Shown in pieces: positions 1-10,827 of a stretch of DNA of 64,000 nucleotides. The notes below the pieces were generated by a model. It saw nothing but the letters and a program-made list of their open reading frames with translations, was not told the DNA's origin and did not search any database. The DNA is taken from NCBI GenBank assembly GCA_029532415.1, contig JAQOTA010000042.1, forward strand, positions 1,178,001 through 1,242,000, given 5' to 3'. The stretch is from Marasmius tenuissimus (lineage: Eukaryota; Basidiomycota; Agaricomycetes; Agaricales; Marasmiaceae). The position numbers and the translations under genes were made by a program. Each line of letters begins with the position of its first letter. Position 1 is the stretch's first letter.

Positions 1-49
1 GTGTAGCCACGTTGTAGTCCTCTGCGCTAGGCGTCATGCCGGCTCATTA
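1..49 (+). mobile_element. 3' end of a copia-1-type LTR (truncated by window edge)
   Basis: The first 49 bases match the last part of the copia-1 LTR (compare 10700-10741), including the shared stretch with GCGCTAGGCGTCATGCC. It ends CTCATTA instead of CTCATCA, so it is a slightly diverged copy. Only the right end is inside the window, so it cannot be told whether it is a solo LTR or the 3' LTR of an element lying to the left. No primer-binding site follows it, which argues against a 5' LTR. Confidence 0.8.
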
Positions 50-553
50 ATTGTGAACAGTACAATACCGGTTTTATGGTATTGTCCGCCATTGATCTGG
101 GTGTGGCAAAATACACCCCAACAAAAACAGAAGATTATACAAAGGGATGGGACGTGGAATGAAAGTGATATTGATAGCCTTGTTCTGGGGGGTCTGAACA
201 AGGTTTCCAATGATGTCTTTATGTTTCAAAGTGACAGCTGCAGTTGTAATGTGGTGGTCAAAAGGAGGTAGGAAAACACCTGCGGTCCACCCGCGACCAC
301 ATTATGACTAAGTCGGCTCACAGTCAACTCGCAATTTCTTTGGTTTGTAACCAATCTGATACTGGAATTGCTTGTGTTGCAATGGATATACTAGCTACAT
401 ATAAGTAGATAGGGAATATGAATGTAACTATATTGTGCTTCCACTTGCACTCAACAGTTTTCGACCCATTTTACTTGCTAGTTCCTTCCAGTTTGCTACC
501 TCCGTCTCTGCCCTGTCTCGAAGGCTCTGCCCCAATGTCACCATCTCACAAAG
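50..553. other. Intergenic, no gene recognised
   Basis: Only short open frames occur here, with no recognisable domain. This is flanking sequence between the LTR tail and the coiled-coil gene on the minus strand. Confidence 0.5.
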
Positions 554-1491
554 TCAAGCCAAATCCTCCTTGAGTTGACAAATAGTTGCAACCAACTCTT
601 TGATCTCCTCCGAACATAACCGTGCGTCGCGTTTTGCATCCAACGCTGCCATAGACAGCCTCTCGACCTCAATAGCGTGATCGTCTTCCCTCTTCCTCAA
701 TGTCGCCTCTGCCTTCATCAGTCTGATTTCCGCGTTGATTCGTCGATTTTCTGCCTCAACTTGCCCTGTCTCGGCTGCCCTTCGCCGATTTTCCACCTCC
801 TGAAAGCAGCTGTCTGCCTCCTCCTTTGCCCGTGCTGCCCTGTTCTTGGCGCGGACAGCAATATCCATACATTTTCTCGTGTTCTCAGCATCCTCCGTCA
901 TGTTCTCAATGGTAGCCTTCAGTTTGCGAATTGTCTCATCTCGTTCATCAATTGGGTTGCCATTTCGTTCATCCAGTAGTAATTCCAGGGACGAGGTATG
1001 ATTAAAACACAGATAACAAAGCTGCGTAGCACGTACCAGACGAGTTGCTGATGCACTCTGTTTGCCCGCAAGAGTCCTCCTTATCCACTCTGTAGAGCCC
1101 GGCCTTATTAGCGTGTAGAGTAATGGTAGAAGATATATATACGTACTCGATATCGCAGAGCGTCTTTTCATCAATGTCCACAGCATCGTCATTTTCGTCT
1201 GAAGAGTTGTCCGGAGCTGTCAAGTCGTTACTAGAGAGTTGACGGAAGAGCAAGGTACACGCACGTAGCAGTCCCGAATTATCAGAAAACTCCCGCATCT
1301 CACCCGAGATTGACTCTAACCATGCTTGTGATTCTACTTGCGACTCCTCAAACCCACTTTCATAGTGGCTAGGTAAGGGATACCTTGGAACTGAGTCAAA
1401 AAGAACGAGACGTATAGTGAGAATACGTACTCGGAAATCTTTTTGGATGCTTTGGCAGCGCTGCTGCGCTTTTCCACAATTCGTCTGCCAT
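554..1491 (-). CDS. Hypothetical four-exon coiled-coil protein
   Basis: One self-consistent gene model reads minus-strand exons 1491-1431, 1390-1147, 1089-1037 and 939-554. Together they give 744 bases, or 247 codons plus TGA, with no internal stop. The first three introns' donors are GTACGT; intron lengths are 40, 57 and 97 bp. The protein starts MADELWKS. Its middle is acidic (DSSDENDDAVDIDE), and the last 125 or so residues are a highly charged heptad-like helix rich in E, R, K and A, predicted to form a coiled coil. No catalytic motif was seen and the family is not recognised. The acceptor of the last intron is weak, and the reading frame upstream of it (about 940-990) also looks coding, so that junction may differ. 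This is the best candidate for an intact host gene in the window. It could instead be a transposon-associated gene. Confidence 0.55.
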
Positions 1492-3363
1492 AGTTCTGCG
1501 ATGTCAGCCCTCCCTGAACATCTGACTATCCTCGTCCTCGACATCACATTCAGCAAATGCAACTGATGTGTCGACATAGTGCACTGGAATCTTTTATCCG
1601 GCACAGTATACGTGCTGGCTATAGCTGTGACCAAACCTCACCATAGTTCCCAAGAGCCATTGATATTTCCACGACGTCTTGAAGCTCATTATCGTTAACG
1701 AGCCTTATTTCGCATATTCCGTCTTCTATCGCGTGGTTTTACGTTTGATCTTGCTTTCCTGATGTTCGCCTCAGTCCGGTATAGCTCCTGGCGTCAATTC
1801 AATAAGGGGTTGTACTCTGCTTAACCACTCCCCTTGCATATCGACCAGCGTTGATCACCTTGTGAGTCTTTTCGGCTTGAAATTGATTGAACCTCGACTA
1901 TCTTCCTGGTAGGCTCTTGGCTCCCTACTGAAAAGCAATTCGAAGGTTTATCGATTGGGGTCGAGTTTGGGGTTTGTACGTCCCCTCGGACTCACCAAGA
2001 AAGAATACCACTTCTGCAGATCATTTCGGCTTCGGGTATGTTTTGTGATCCACTATTCTCGTCAGGTCGACGGTACAGTGATTCTCATACGTAGCAAAGT
2101 CCATTGATTGTCTTGTGGACTTTGAGACTAGTCTATTCAGCATGTATGACTGTTGTTCGAGGTTCGGCGTCCCAGAATTTATTGTCCGTGGTGTGTCCTT
2201 TGCATCATCTACACCCTATACTGGAAGTTTAGACGTTGCTTGGCGGACATTTAGTCCCAGATTTTATCGCCGCCGTAGTATTTTACGAGAGAGGCTGCGT
2301 AATTTGAAGCTCCCCTGTACAAGTCCTCGCTCAACACCGACCTCTCTCATCCTCAATGTCACAATCAGCATATAAGATCGGTGTGTTGGTACAGTGCACT
2401 GGATTCTTTCTCTCAACACAACCGTGGTGGCCATTAGACCTAGTCATTCTGAGATTGGGTCCTCATATCTTGAACAAACACCGATCTGTATGTCTCCTCA
2501 GATACGCGTCAGTCTATGTGATGTTGACCACTTGTGTCGTGGGCTTTCTCCCCTCAGCACGACCGCCGCAGCAATAGGGGTCCCGTCAACTCGCAATATG
2601 AACTAGAAACCTTGACTCGTTGTCTCCCTGGGTCTGATCAACTCGCTTTCAGCCGCCATCATGTCATGGATGTTTTATGGTGCGCGTGTCATCACAATGC
2701 TCAGCTAGTGTAAGTTTAGCCTCTGTAGAACAACCTACCTCAAGAAAGATAAGGAGAAAGGAGGAGGGGGGGGGGCGCCATCATCTTCTGTTGCCCCAGC
2801 TACACTGCACTATACTCGGTCGCTCATGTTTCTGTGTTGCGGACCTTGATACGTGCTCAGAAGGGCCTGTAAGTCCGTTTTTTCCGTGAGAGGGACCATC
2901 ATTATTGCCTCTTATGGTGCCATAAGAGGCGCTAAGGGCCGAAATATTTTGTCCGACATATAGCTGCAGTACAAACGCCTCAAATTCTGCTGCTAGTAAC
3001 TTAAACCTCCCGTTGGTGTAATCTCTAGTCCGAGGTGAAGCTCTTGACAATCTGGACTATTGCATTGGCTAGAGAATGGGGCTCATACCTCTCACGACTT
3101 CGTGTCATTGAAGTAAACTTGTACAGACTGGAACACAATTGCGGACCATGGACCTGCAAATAGTATCGCCAAATGGCAGAAATTGTTTACTGAGTCTTTC
3201 TTTTTCGAACGAGGGAGTCCTCTTTGAGTACGTAGAATGGAAAGATAATATCGTGTTAGGTGTACAAAAATCAAAACATGCGACAAACTGTGGAATACAC
3301 TGGTGATAACAACATAGAACCTTAACTAGAGGGGGCAGGAGCAAGGCGGTAGCTGCATAAATC
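1492..3363. other. Intergenic stretch without a supported gene
   Basis: Several short frames (for example 2115-2375 on the plus strand) lack family resemblance and splice support. There is a purine/poly-G patch at about 2756-2775. A perfect 11-bp inverted repeat with a 2-base loop lies at 2907-2930. Nothing else could be supported. Confidence 0.4.
2907..2930. repeat. Perfect short hairpin
   Basis: GCCTCTTATGG is followed by TG and then its exact reverse complement. No U-tract or gene context supports a terminator role, and fungal Pol II genes do not use such terminators. It may be the centre of a decayed palindromic element. Confidence 0.6.
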
Positions 3364-3549
3364 TCACGAGTCCTCAAAGTCAACCATATCCCACTCGTAT
3401 GCGCCCAATTGTACCATTCTCTTCATCCAAAGCTTGAAGCCCTTGGCCAGACGACCAGTAAACGAATTGCCTTTGCTACAATCAACTTCGAAATTGACGG
3501 CTGTGTTGACAAGCGAGAACGCTGATGGCGAGGTGAGATGAGATTCCAA
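3364..3549 (-). pseudogene. Tail of a repeated unknown gene, copy C
   Basis: This is a 61-codon open frame ending in EWDMVDFEDS and a stop. It shares the pattern TSPSxFSLV-x(n)-KGFxLWxxR with the plus-strand sequences at 5583-5865 and 19441-19551, and its last residues match the end of the 5.8-kb copy (EWDLVDTRDS). It is therefore the C-terminus of a multicopy gene of unknown function. The upstream part is missing: a copia-2 type LTR begins 2 bases beyond the open frame, so the LTR insertion probably severed the gene. No domain was recognised. Confidence 0.5.
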
Positions 3550-3550
3550 G

Positions 3551-4072
3551 TGTTGAACATGTGGTTACCATGTGATACACTTTATTGACGTGTTGTTTAC
3601 GCATCTATCATTTATAGACTCTTTCACTATGACACTTGCACTCGTATGAAAGATCCTGTACTTACTCAGACGGACTCTGTAGTTAGTCAGTACTCACACC
3701 TTATTTCTATGGTTTATAACAAGGTTCAGCTTTGCACCCAATAGTGTTCAAAGCTGACTGAGCTTTCTCCCTAGATAACTTAGATAGAAAGCTAGTATGA
3801 CTATGCCTACTTACTCACTCTGCTCTTTAAGCACTTATGCTTACTGATATGCAGAATGTACCATATGCTATATTCTCACTTATCTATGTTCTATGACTTG
3901 TAGATAGACAAGGACTCTTGTATAAAAGCTGGAGACTTTGTGTTTCAAAGCTTTAGGACAATCTACTCGATTATCACGTCTTGCAAGCATCTGCAAGAAC
4001 ACAAGAATTCTCTTATAGTCAATATGTGAGGTTTTAGTTTCATCTCACTGTGCATTTAACTATGCTGAATCA
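3551..4072 (+). mobile_element. Diverged solo LTR, copia-2 family
   Basis: It begins TGTTGAACATGTGG and keeps many blocks of the copia-2 LTRs at 47211, 51150 and 57834. These include the GTGATACAC box, a TATAAAAG promoter-like box near 3921, GGACAATCTACTCGATTATCAC, and the end ACTATGCTGxxTCA. Its length (about 522 bp) fits the 518-bp full LTRs. No primer-binding site follows, and no matching 5-bp flanks are visible, so this is an old solo LTR or a recombined end. The exact right boundary is uncertain by a few bases. Confidence 0.75.
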
Positions 4073-5582
4073 ATACATGGAGCACAAAAGCGGGTGTCTC
4101 CGACCTCACTATTCCCAGCATTTGCACCAGCCACAGCAATCTAAATTCCTGTTCAGCTCATAAAAACACAGAGATCCTTGCGCCAGAATGAGCCTCACTG
4201 CATAATAGAATTCATTCCACAGCTAGTGGTGCCTGTGTTACATCCATTCCGGGGTTTCCAAAGGCTTCAATCCACCTTCCAGAGATTCCGATACTCGGAA
4301 TCTACTTTATGTTTCTCTTTCCTTCATGATCCTTTCCAGAATATGACTTTGGATTCCAATGTTGTGTCCCTGGTACTTACAGATCGGAGATACATATATG
4401 CTGTTCATTTCCGAGTAGTCCATAGACCTTACATTCCGACATTCCGCTTTCCATTCTTTCATGACTCATCCCGTACATTCCATTCTGACATTTCATTTTT
4501 GATTCATCCCCAACTCTGGGACTTTGCCCTCTGTCTCAGATTCCATACTGTACATACATTCTCTCCCGCTCTTGACTCACCTCCGGTACTACAATTGCCA
4601 GCACCCCTTTGGAGGTCTCGGAGATCGATACATATATAAGCTAAATACTTCACAACTTGTATTCCTCAGGATCAAAATCAACTTGGTTTCTGTTTTATTT
4701 CATTCGTCTCAATCTGTCTCTTTATCTCTATCTCTTCTATCTCTTTATCTTCCTTTCCCTTCCAGTCAAGGACAAACTCAACTCAATGGTGTTGTTGGCA
4801 AAACCTTTGACTATTGTCCAACCATCCTTCAGCCTTCCGGTTGTCAGAACCTCTCTCTAGTCCCAACAAGTCCATTCCGGCATGTTGGCTTCTGTCTCTT
4901 CTGCTCGGACTTCTGTCTGGGCTGTCATATCCGCACGATCCTAACAGCCTGGCTAAATATAGCACACCAGATTTCGGACGACTTGTCCAACTGGACGTTC
5001 GATCTCAATACCGGATCGTGGCTCTACGACCCAGCTTCAGCCTCCACCTCAATCGAACCATGGAAGGATGACGATGGCTACTCTTCTCCCATTCCACTTC
5101 CGGAAGGAACTCATCCCCAACTTGATGTTGATGACATTGCAACTTATTTCAAACGCACTTTTGGTAGCCTGTTGAGTTGAACTGTGCTGTGTCCTTGGGG
5201 AAAATGTGGAGATGTGGAGAGATGACCTGTTGAACTATGCACCACACAGCCTCTTGACATTTGGGGCTATCGTGGAATTCTGTGGAAGGGATGTTGTTGC
5301 TCACTTCCTTTCCACTCCGCCTCCTGAGTGGCACTTTGAGTCACGCAGCTGCAACATCAAGACAAAGTACTCTGGAAAAGGTGTGCCGACATCCATCCCT
5401 TCATCTGATAGTTTACTGAGCAATGCAGTATACTCACAGGTTGATTTTCAATCCACTAACATTGATGGGGCTTGAATCAATCTACGCTTCTCATTGTGCC
5501 TTCCGTTAAGGATCCAAAATCAACTCCGTGTGGCTTATCTCAGCCAGCGAGATTTGAAGAACTGTCCCCTCTGAGACCCCAA
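4073..5582 (+). pseudogene. Degenerate coding-like region upstream of gene-tail copy B
   Basis: A 4180-4500 stretch rich in ATTCC words is followed by a pyrimidine-rich tract. Coding-like frames then follow, notably one ending at 5180 that contains SDDLSNWTFDLNTGSWLYDP and ends KRTFGSLLS, and another at 5206-5475. The frames change without convincing splice sites. This looks like the body of the same unknown gene whose tail follows, but the link is an inference from position. Function unknown. Confidence 0.3.
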
Positions 5583-5865
5583 CCCACTTCCCCATCGACA
5601 TTCTGACTCATAGATATGCCTACAGAATCTGAAACTGTGCATGAGGAGATGTGTTCAATTCCTGCTCTCCTGATCAAAGGCTTTGGACTCTGGACAAGGA
5701 AGAATGGTACAAGTATTTTGTGAATAATTACACATAAGGATACTGAACAGACATGCAGCCGTTTCCGCTGAGCCTCAACAGAAGAGAAATTCCGAGATTG
5801 TGAACTCAAGAGGCCCCACTGATGTTCCGGATGAATGGGATCTGGTTGATACCCGGGATTCGTAG
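5583..5865 (+). pseudogene. Tail of a repeated unknown gene, copy B
   Basis: Read in frame from 5583, the sequence gives TSPSTF, then a TGA where the sister copy has a serine codon, then VHEEMCSIPALLIKGFGLW. A GT donor after the KNG codons and a later exon ending PDEWDLVDTRDS-stop complete it. The in-frame TGA and the agreement with copies A (19441-19551) and C (3364-3549) mark it as a decayed member of one gene family. The conserved PALLxKGFGL core is not a motif I can assign. Confidence 0.5.
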
Positions 5866-6636
5866 ACTACAAATGTGTACTTGCTCTTGTTTCCTCATGA
5901 AACCCTATTCGTATTGTTTTGCAAAACGACTATTACCTTATTCTCCAGTGCAGAACACGGCTAAGAACAGATCATTAGGAGGCTGCTTCTCATGACAATG
6001 CATGTGCAGCGGCTTCAAGTTGTAGCCATATAACTTACCGCCATGGCCATTCAGCTACTCCTTGGCTAGCCTCACTTTTGCAGTGGGCTAAGTTGCTTAG
6101 ATCATCTCAACTTATCTTAACTTATCTTAATCTTATATTTTTGACTTGAGTCAACAGAAAGTCGCACGTAAGCTCTTGGTCTTAACTTGAGATAAGGTGA
6201 TCTTACGTTGACCTTACATCGACCATGAGTTGATGGTAAGCCAAGGTAAGGTGACCATGCGTTGCGCTAAGATGGCTGTAGGATGACATAAGATGGCTGT
6301 AGGACGACATAAGACGGCCTTCAGTCGGGCTCATCAACTGTAAGTTGAGCCTTATCTGGGTAAGTTGCAGTCTGAATGGTGAGGGCGGACATGAAGTAAC
6401 TCATATATTGATTGGTGTAGACTACCACGAATACGAAAGTGAAGTGAAATGAACTGAACAAGATTGTCAGTGAATGAAGTTGAGTTGATGTGAGACTCAT
6501 GTCAGTGGGGTTCTGGGTCGCGAGCCTGGTGCAGTCGAGCAAGTTGAGGTCTATAGAAACACAGCGGTTAGTAGGTTGCAAGATCGAAAAGACAATGAAC
6601 ATACTGTTAGTCCTGATAGACATAGGAGGTTTGGTG
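5866..6636. other. Non-coding stretch with short repeats
   Basis: No gene is supported. Repeated TTAACTTATCTTA words lie at about 6110-6135, and a 21-bp tandem duplication lies at 6271-6312. The rest is unremarkable. Confidence 0.4.
6271..6312. repeat. 21-bp tandem repeat, two units
   Basis: GATGGCTGTAGGATGACATAA is followed directly by a copy with a single T to C change. A partial third unit follows. The surrounding 200 bp is rich in TAAG words, suggesting a decayed repeat element. Confidence 0.8.
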
Positions 6637-6644
6637 GCGTACGT

Positions 6645-7247
6645 TAGCGTTGCCAACAGCTTGCTCTGCTCTGCTCTGGCTCCAGAGCGGAGTGGAGTGG
6701 GAAATGCCGCTCTCAGGAGCGGCTGACATCATGCAGCTCTGCTCCAAAACTGCTGGAGCAACTAAGTCGCCGCTGGAGCAGCTTCTTTCTTTCTGAATTT
6801 GTTTTCTTTTCAATAATTTACTCTAAATGTCTGGGCAAGTGTAAGGACAGTGTGAGATTTAGTGAGAATGTGCAGAGGCACGCAAAAACTTATTTTGGCT
6901 TTGGGAAAGTTGTGCAAGGCTCTTGCACAACTTTTCCACGGCCCTAGTCGGTCTTCATGAGACCCGGGTTTGCACCCCAGATGTTAAATCCCTTCCCCTC
7001 ATGCCAGAACAGGATAATTTACTTCTTAAATAAACAATAAATACAAAATCTGTCCTTATGAGCCCAAAAAGATGAAGATCTCACAAGGAGATTTTCTGGG
7101 AATTTTCAGGCCACTTGAGTGGACTCTTCCGGCTCGGAGTCGGCTCGGAGCGGAGCTGCTCAACTGACTCGGCAGAGCGGGATTTCCCGAGCTGCTCCGC
7201 TTGAGAGTGCCCAAGTCATGGCTTGAGCAGAGTGGTTGGCAATGCTA
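6645..7247. mobile_element. Non-autonomous hAT-like element (MITE), 603 bp
   Basis: The left end TAGCGTTGCCAAC and the right end GTTGGCAATGCTA form an inverted repeat of the hAT type. Flanking 8-bp sites GCGTACGT (6637-6644) and GTGTACAT (7248-7255) match at 6 of 8 positions. Both differences are CpG to TpG/CpA changes, as expected for an 8-bp target duplication that decayed by methyl-C deamination. Subterminal GCTC/GAGC-rich words occur on both sides (many copies of GCTCTGCTC and GGAGC), which are plausible transposase-binding repeats. There is no transposase frame inside, so it depends on an autonomous hAT element elsewhere. Confidence 0.8.
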
Positions 7248-7255
7248 GTGTACAT

Positions 7256-8420
7256 GCCCCATGCTGTGTTTTTTCATTTGGTTGAGAAAAACAGTCAAGA
7301 CAAGGGAGAAAAATTTCTATACATCACACTGTCTCAGTATAGTACTTTTGGCAAGCTCCAGCGCCTCTTTGGTGGTCATTCCTATGTATTTGAACCATTC
7401 CACATGACACCTTCTCCTTTTGCCTGTCGAAGTATGAGGAGACAAAGAAAATCGAGTAAGTGAAAACTCACAACAGCAAACAATCTTTGTTCTCAGGAAT
7501 CTGCAGGATAATATCCATGAATGGACGCAGGCTTCTGTAAAGCAGTTGGATTGAGCTCAACGAGGAAAACAGTCTGCACTCACCAGCCTTGTGACTGTGC
7601 ACAGTTGTCCATCTCCTGATTTCCCTCCAACGAACTCTACTGCAGGTCCTCTGATGCTGCTCGAACTGTTGGTTGTAGTCCACCGATCTCCCAATCTTCA
7701 TGGACTTCCTCCCTTGGAACCTTCCCTCCAGCAAGTATAAATCGCCTTCTTTGTTGTTTGGACTTGGTTTTTGTTGTCATTGGTTCAGGCAACGTCTGAG
7801 GCATTTGAACATGACGCAGGGATGTTTTTAGCGTTTTTGATGGGGTTTCGGGGTTTTCAGGGAGTTGAAGGCAGTTTGAGAGGACGGCATGAGTGAAAGG
7901 AGGGAGTTTGGCGATGAATGATGAGTGAATGAGGAAGAGAACGAAAAGACGATGAAGAATTAGCTAAGGTGGCTTCTTGCAATAAAAATAGATCTAATCT
8001 TACCTGAACGCCCGGTCAGCGTTCAACTGAATTTGATGCCCAGTTGGCGTTTAACTGAGTTGCTGCTTGGTGACCAATGAACATCAACTCTGAACAACCA
8101 CGGAATGTAGGTGCTTGTTTGGGCTGAGGGGGGGGGGGGGGGGGGGTATTTGCATGCTAATAAGCAGTACTAGCGTAAACTGATGTACCTCAAGAACAAG
8201 GTGTACAATGATTAGTGGGTGATAAATGAATGTAGAGATTGAAACATAAATAGAGTCTAGATCCTGAGATAGACATTCAGATTAGACACTTAAGAGAAAG
8301 TAGAATAACGAACTGAGGACCGTGACCACAAGCGTCACCTCTGCTTTCCCCTCCCCTTCATGTCTGCTGGCTATGAACGTTCCGTTCTGGCCTTGGTCAT
8401 TCTGTATGCCTGCCAGAGCG
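7256..8420. other. Intergenic, no gene recognised
   Basis: Short frames only. A diverged direct repeat (AGCGTTCAACTGAA / GGCGTTTAACTGAG) lies at about 8018-8060. A 19-base poly-G run lies at 8128-8146. Confidence 0.4.
8128..8146 (+). repeat. Poly-G run of 19
   Basis: Nineteen consecutive G residues on the plus strand. The length may be inexact because such runs are hard to sequence. Confidence 0.7.
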
Positions 8421-8957
8421 TTAGATTGACAAGTCAAATAACAATGTACATACCACATCTGCTTGCTTGATCCCCAACTCCTCAGCCCATTTGAACTGCT
8501 CATCACAAAAAGAGTTTACCCTCCCAACTGGCGAGGTACTCATGTCAAAAATTTCGGGATAGGCCACCTTATGGAATTGATAGGTGGCCACTGTTGCAAA
8601 GTCCACCCAGACGGTAGCTTGATGGAGAGTGTGAGCTCGAAGAGCACTATCAAGAGCGCTTACATTGGACTTCCCAGTAGTCTTGACCGGTTCTCTGGGG
8701 TCATCTGCAACCACTCTCCATGCTGACTCCATCATTCTGAAGTACAGTATGATTCAGTGGAACTCAGCATGCTTGCACTTGAATTCTTCCATCCAACGAT
8801 ACACTTCCGCCTGTTGCCAAGTCCAAGATATATGGTCACCTTTGTGTTCATGCTGTGAGCCCTCAGGTCAAGACATAGACTATGTTCACATACCTTCCTC
8901 TTTGAAATCTTTCATTTCAGCTGGGGTACGTTTGCGCGTCCCTTTCTTGGACCCCAT
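8421..8957 (-). CDS. Unrecognised protein, probable decayed multi-exon gene
   Basis: A minus-strand start at 8957 (MGSKKGTRKRTPAEMK) is followed after 21 codons by a GTATGT donor. Further down is a long frame, 8735-8421, with balanced amino-acid use (MMESAWRVVADDPREP through EELGIKQADVV) that itself runs into another GTATGT. A segment between them reads YRWMEEFKCKHAEFH. The style resembles transposon-associated proteins of mushrooms, but I cannot assign a family. No single splice pattern joined all pieces without a stop, so it may be a pseudogene. Confidence 0.4.
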
Positions 8958-9468
8958 TGTCCATAGCAAACCCTCGTTATCTGCCTTATAGAAGCCTACG
9001 GACAAGAGCATTGGAGGAGATAAGCATCTAGAATGGGTGATCACTCATGTTGGTCGCGTTTCGCATCATGTTTTTCACCCGACGTCTGTAACAGCGCCGG
9101 TTGCGCAGGATCATGATTTCGTTTCTTGTCCCTCTCGGTAATCTCGACAAGGCCATTCCAGACAGAACGGGAGCACAGAACTAAACCGAAATGTTAGTTA
9201 AGGCAACAATAGATCAAACTGGGAAAGACTAACCCTCTCACTGAGTCATCTGTGTAGCGCTTGGTAGCTCCTCCAAGTCCTCCAAGTCCCCCTTCTCATT
9301 GAGTCCAAGTCGAAACTCGGGAAGTTTGGTGATGCTGGTGGGTGACAGTGTCCACAGTGTGCCATCCCGTTGTTTAGAATCCCCTAACCGACGTTTTGTA
9401 CTGACGTCCTTTCCTGCAGTATCCTTCCCCGATAATGAAGGTAGTTCTGAATCGCCTTTCTGGATAGC
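8958..9468 (-). other. Possible further exons of an unknown minus-strand gene
   Basis: A frame starting at 9483 (MALYNAIQKGDSELPS) runs to 9238, and a GTGAGA-to-TTTAG interval at about 9183-9244 could be an intron leading to an Arg-rich segment. The first codons overlap the end of repeat X. A very similar start of frame (VALYNSLLDSEAF) abuts the other X copy at 35877, so the first five codons belong to X rather than to the gene. Confidence 0.3.
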
Positions 9469-10430
9469 GTTGTAAAGCGCCACTCGCGGTGTATAATAAA
9501 ATCTGACTCATAGGTCAAATCCTCCCAACACTCAAGAGTGTAGCTGAAGGGTGCGGGAATCGGGGATCGGCGTTGATCGTAGGTTCCGCTCTTAGCCAGA
9601 CTGCAATAGTAGGCTGAAGGAAATCTGACTCAAGAAACTATCCAACTAAGGTAGCTTCACCTCTGAAACCAGTTCAGAGGTCAAAAGTGGGGTTCGGAAG
9701 AGAGGTTTATATGTTGTTTCGGCGAGTGTAGAGTTTGTTTGGTGCTTCGGAAGTGCGTTCTAAGGCTTTGACTAGCTTTTGAACCACTCGAACAGCGAGG
9801 GGCAACAAGACAATCAAATCAAACAATGGCAATAAGACTCCAATCAAGTCTGTCAATGACCGAAGACCAACTGTCAACGGCGAACAATATCCTCAGCTCA
9901 ATTAGCTTCGGAGGTTCAACAATAGCTTAGCCAGTCAAGTCGGTGTCGCAGACAAACAATGCAAAGTCAAGGTCAAGCAAGTGTTCAATGGATTTTCTAG
10001 GTTTGTGCAAACAAAGTTCTATTCCGTTCTAATGTCTCTCCAGAAGCGCTCCCGAGTCAACTGACTACCCAACAAGTGGAATAGCTTCGTATCCTCTGAA
10101 TACTAATCGTACGGATTGCTTGGGGATTCTTGATGAAGACCCCATTGCTTATATACTCTAGGATGCTCTAATTCTACCGAATCATACAAATATTGTTTAA
10201 TCTACACTTTTGAACCCCAAAGTCAAAACCAACAATTTGCTTTGGAAGTATCATCAGCGTTGAACATTCTCTAACATCCTTTTCTTCTGGGTTTCTCCTA
10301 TTGATGGTTCCGTTCTGCCTATCTGCCTCCGCAGCATTGATTCTCCGGTTCCAGACTCTTCAATCGTCATAGGTCATCCTGTTCTGTCTTCCTCTGAAGC
10401 GTATACTCCCCCTTGTCTACAGCAAAGTAC
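9469..10430 (+). mobile_element. Repeat X, copy 1, left part
   Basis: This segment is the reverse complement of about 34975-35889. The homology starts at the GTTGTAAAG block (9469) and runs without large gaps to the copia-1 insertion at 10430. It contains the conserved palindrome ACCTCTGAA-ACCAG-TTCAGAGGT at 9659-9681 and several copies of the word GCYTCYGARGY (for example near 9727, 9905, 10234 and 10389). It resumes at 16804. There is no terminal inverted repeat or LTR, so the class is unresolved. Confidence 0.8.
10426..10430 (+). repeat. Target-site duplication of copia-1 (left)
   Basis: AGTAC precedes the 5' LTR and recurs at 16804-16808. The uninterrupted X copy near 34965-34975 contains the single-copy site (read on the reverse strand). 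Confidence 0.9.
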
Positions 10431-10741
10431 TGTTGAATCCGTGGACTATATTTAAATCCCGGTATATCCGAAGTCCCGGTTCATACTTCCCGCCATCATA
10501 TTATGCGGGACTATTGTTCCATTTATCATTCTTACTTATGATCATATGTACAATTCCTATTATCGTCCTTATATGGTATTCACTATAGTCTCTACATGTA
10601 TATAAGCTCGTAGTTCTCTACTTGAATCGACAGTGTGCTTGAGCTTCTACGTCTTGCCTCTAACTCTCTAAACTCCTCTCTGGTAAGTAGTAGTATAGCT
10701 ATGTTGTAGTCCTCTGCGCTAGGCGTCATGCCGGCTCATCA
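10431..10741 (+). mobile_element. copia-1 5' LTR
   Basis: 311 bp, begins TGTTGAATCC and ends GGCTCATCA. It is identical by eye to the 3' LTR at 16493-16803. It carries a TATA-type box TATATAAG at 10599-10606, so transcription would start in the following 40 bp or so (inference). Confidence 0.95.
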
Positions 10742-10753
10742 GGTTATGGGCCC
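10742..10753 (+). promoter_or_regulatory. copia-1 primer-binding site (initiator tRNA-Met anticodon arm)
   Basis: GGTTATGGGCCC directly follows the LTR. It is complementary to GGGCCCATAACC, the anticodon stem-loop of initiator tRNA-Met. Drosophila copia is known to prime from a cleaved initiator-tRNA half at exactly this place. The same site follows the LTRs at 48413 and 58351, and precedes the reverse LTR at 22424. Confidence 0.85.
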
Positions 10754-10772
10754 TGGTTAGCCCGACTACAAT

Positions 10773-10827
10773 GACGAGCGCCTTAATGGCTGCTGTCAGC
10801 GACGAGCGCCCCTAGGCTGCTGTCATC
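10773..10827 (+). repeat. Tandem repeat in copia-1 leader
   Basis: Two units of about 28 bp start GACGAGCGCC and end GGCTGCTGTCA, one right after the other, between the primer-binding site and the gag start. The position would suit a packaging or translation-control element, but this is an inference. Confidence 0.7.

Noticed and set aside
2907..2930. Rho-independent-style terminator
   Set aside because: No T-tract, and the organism is a fungus.
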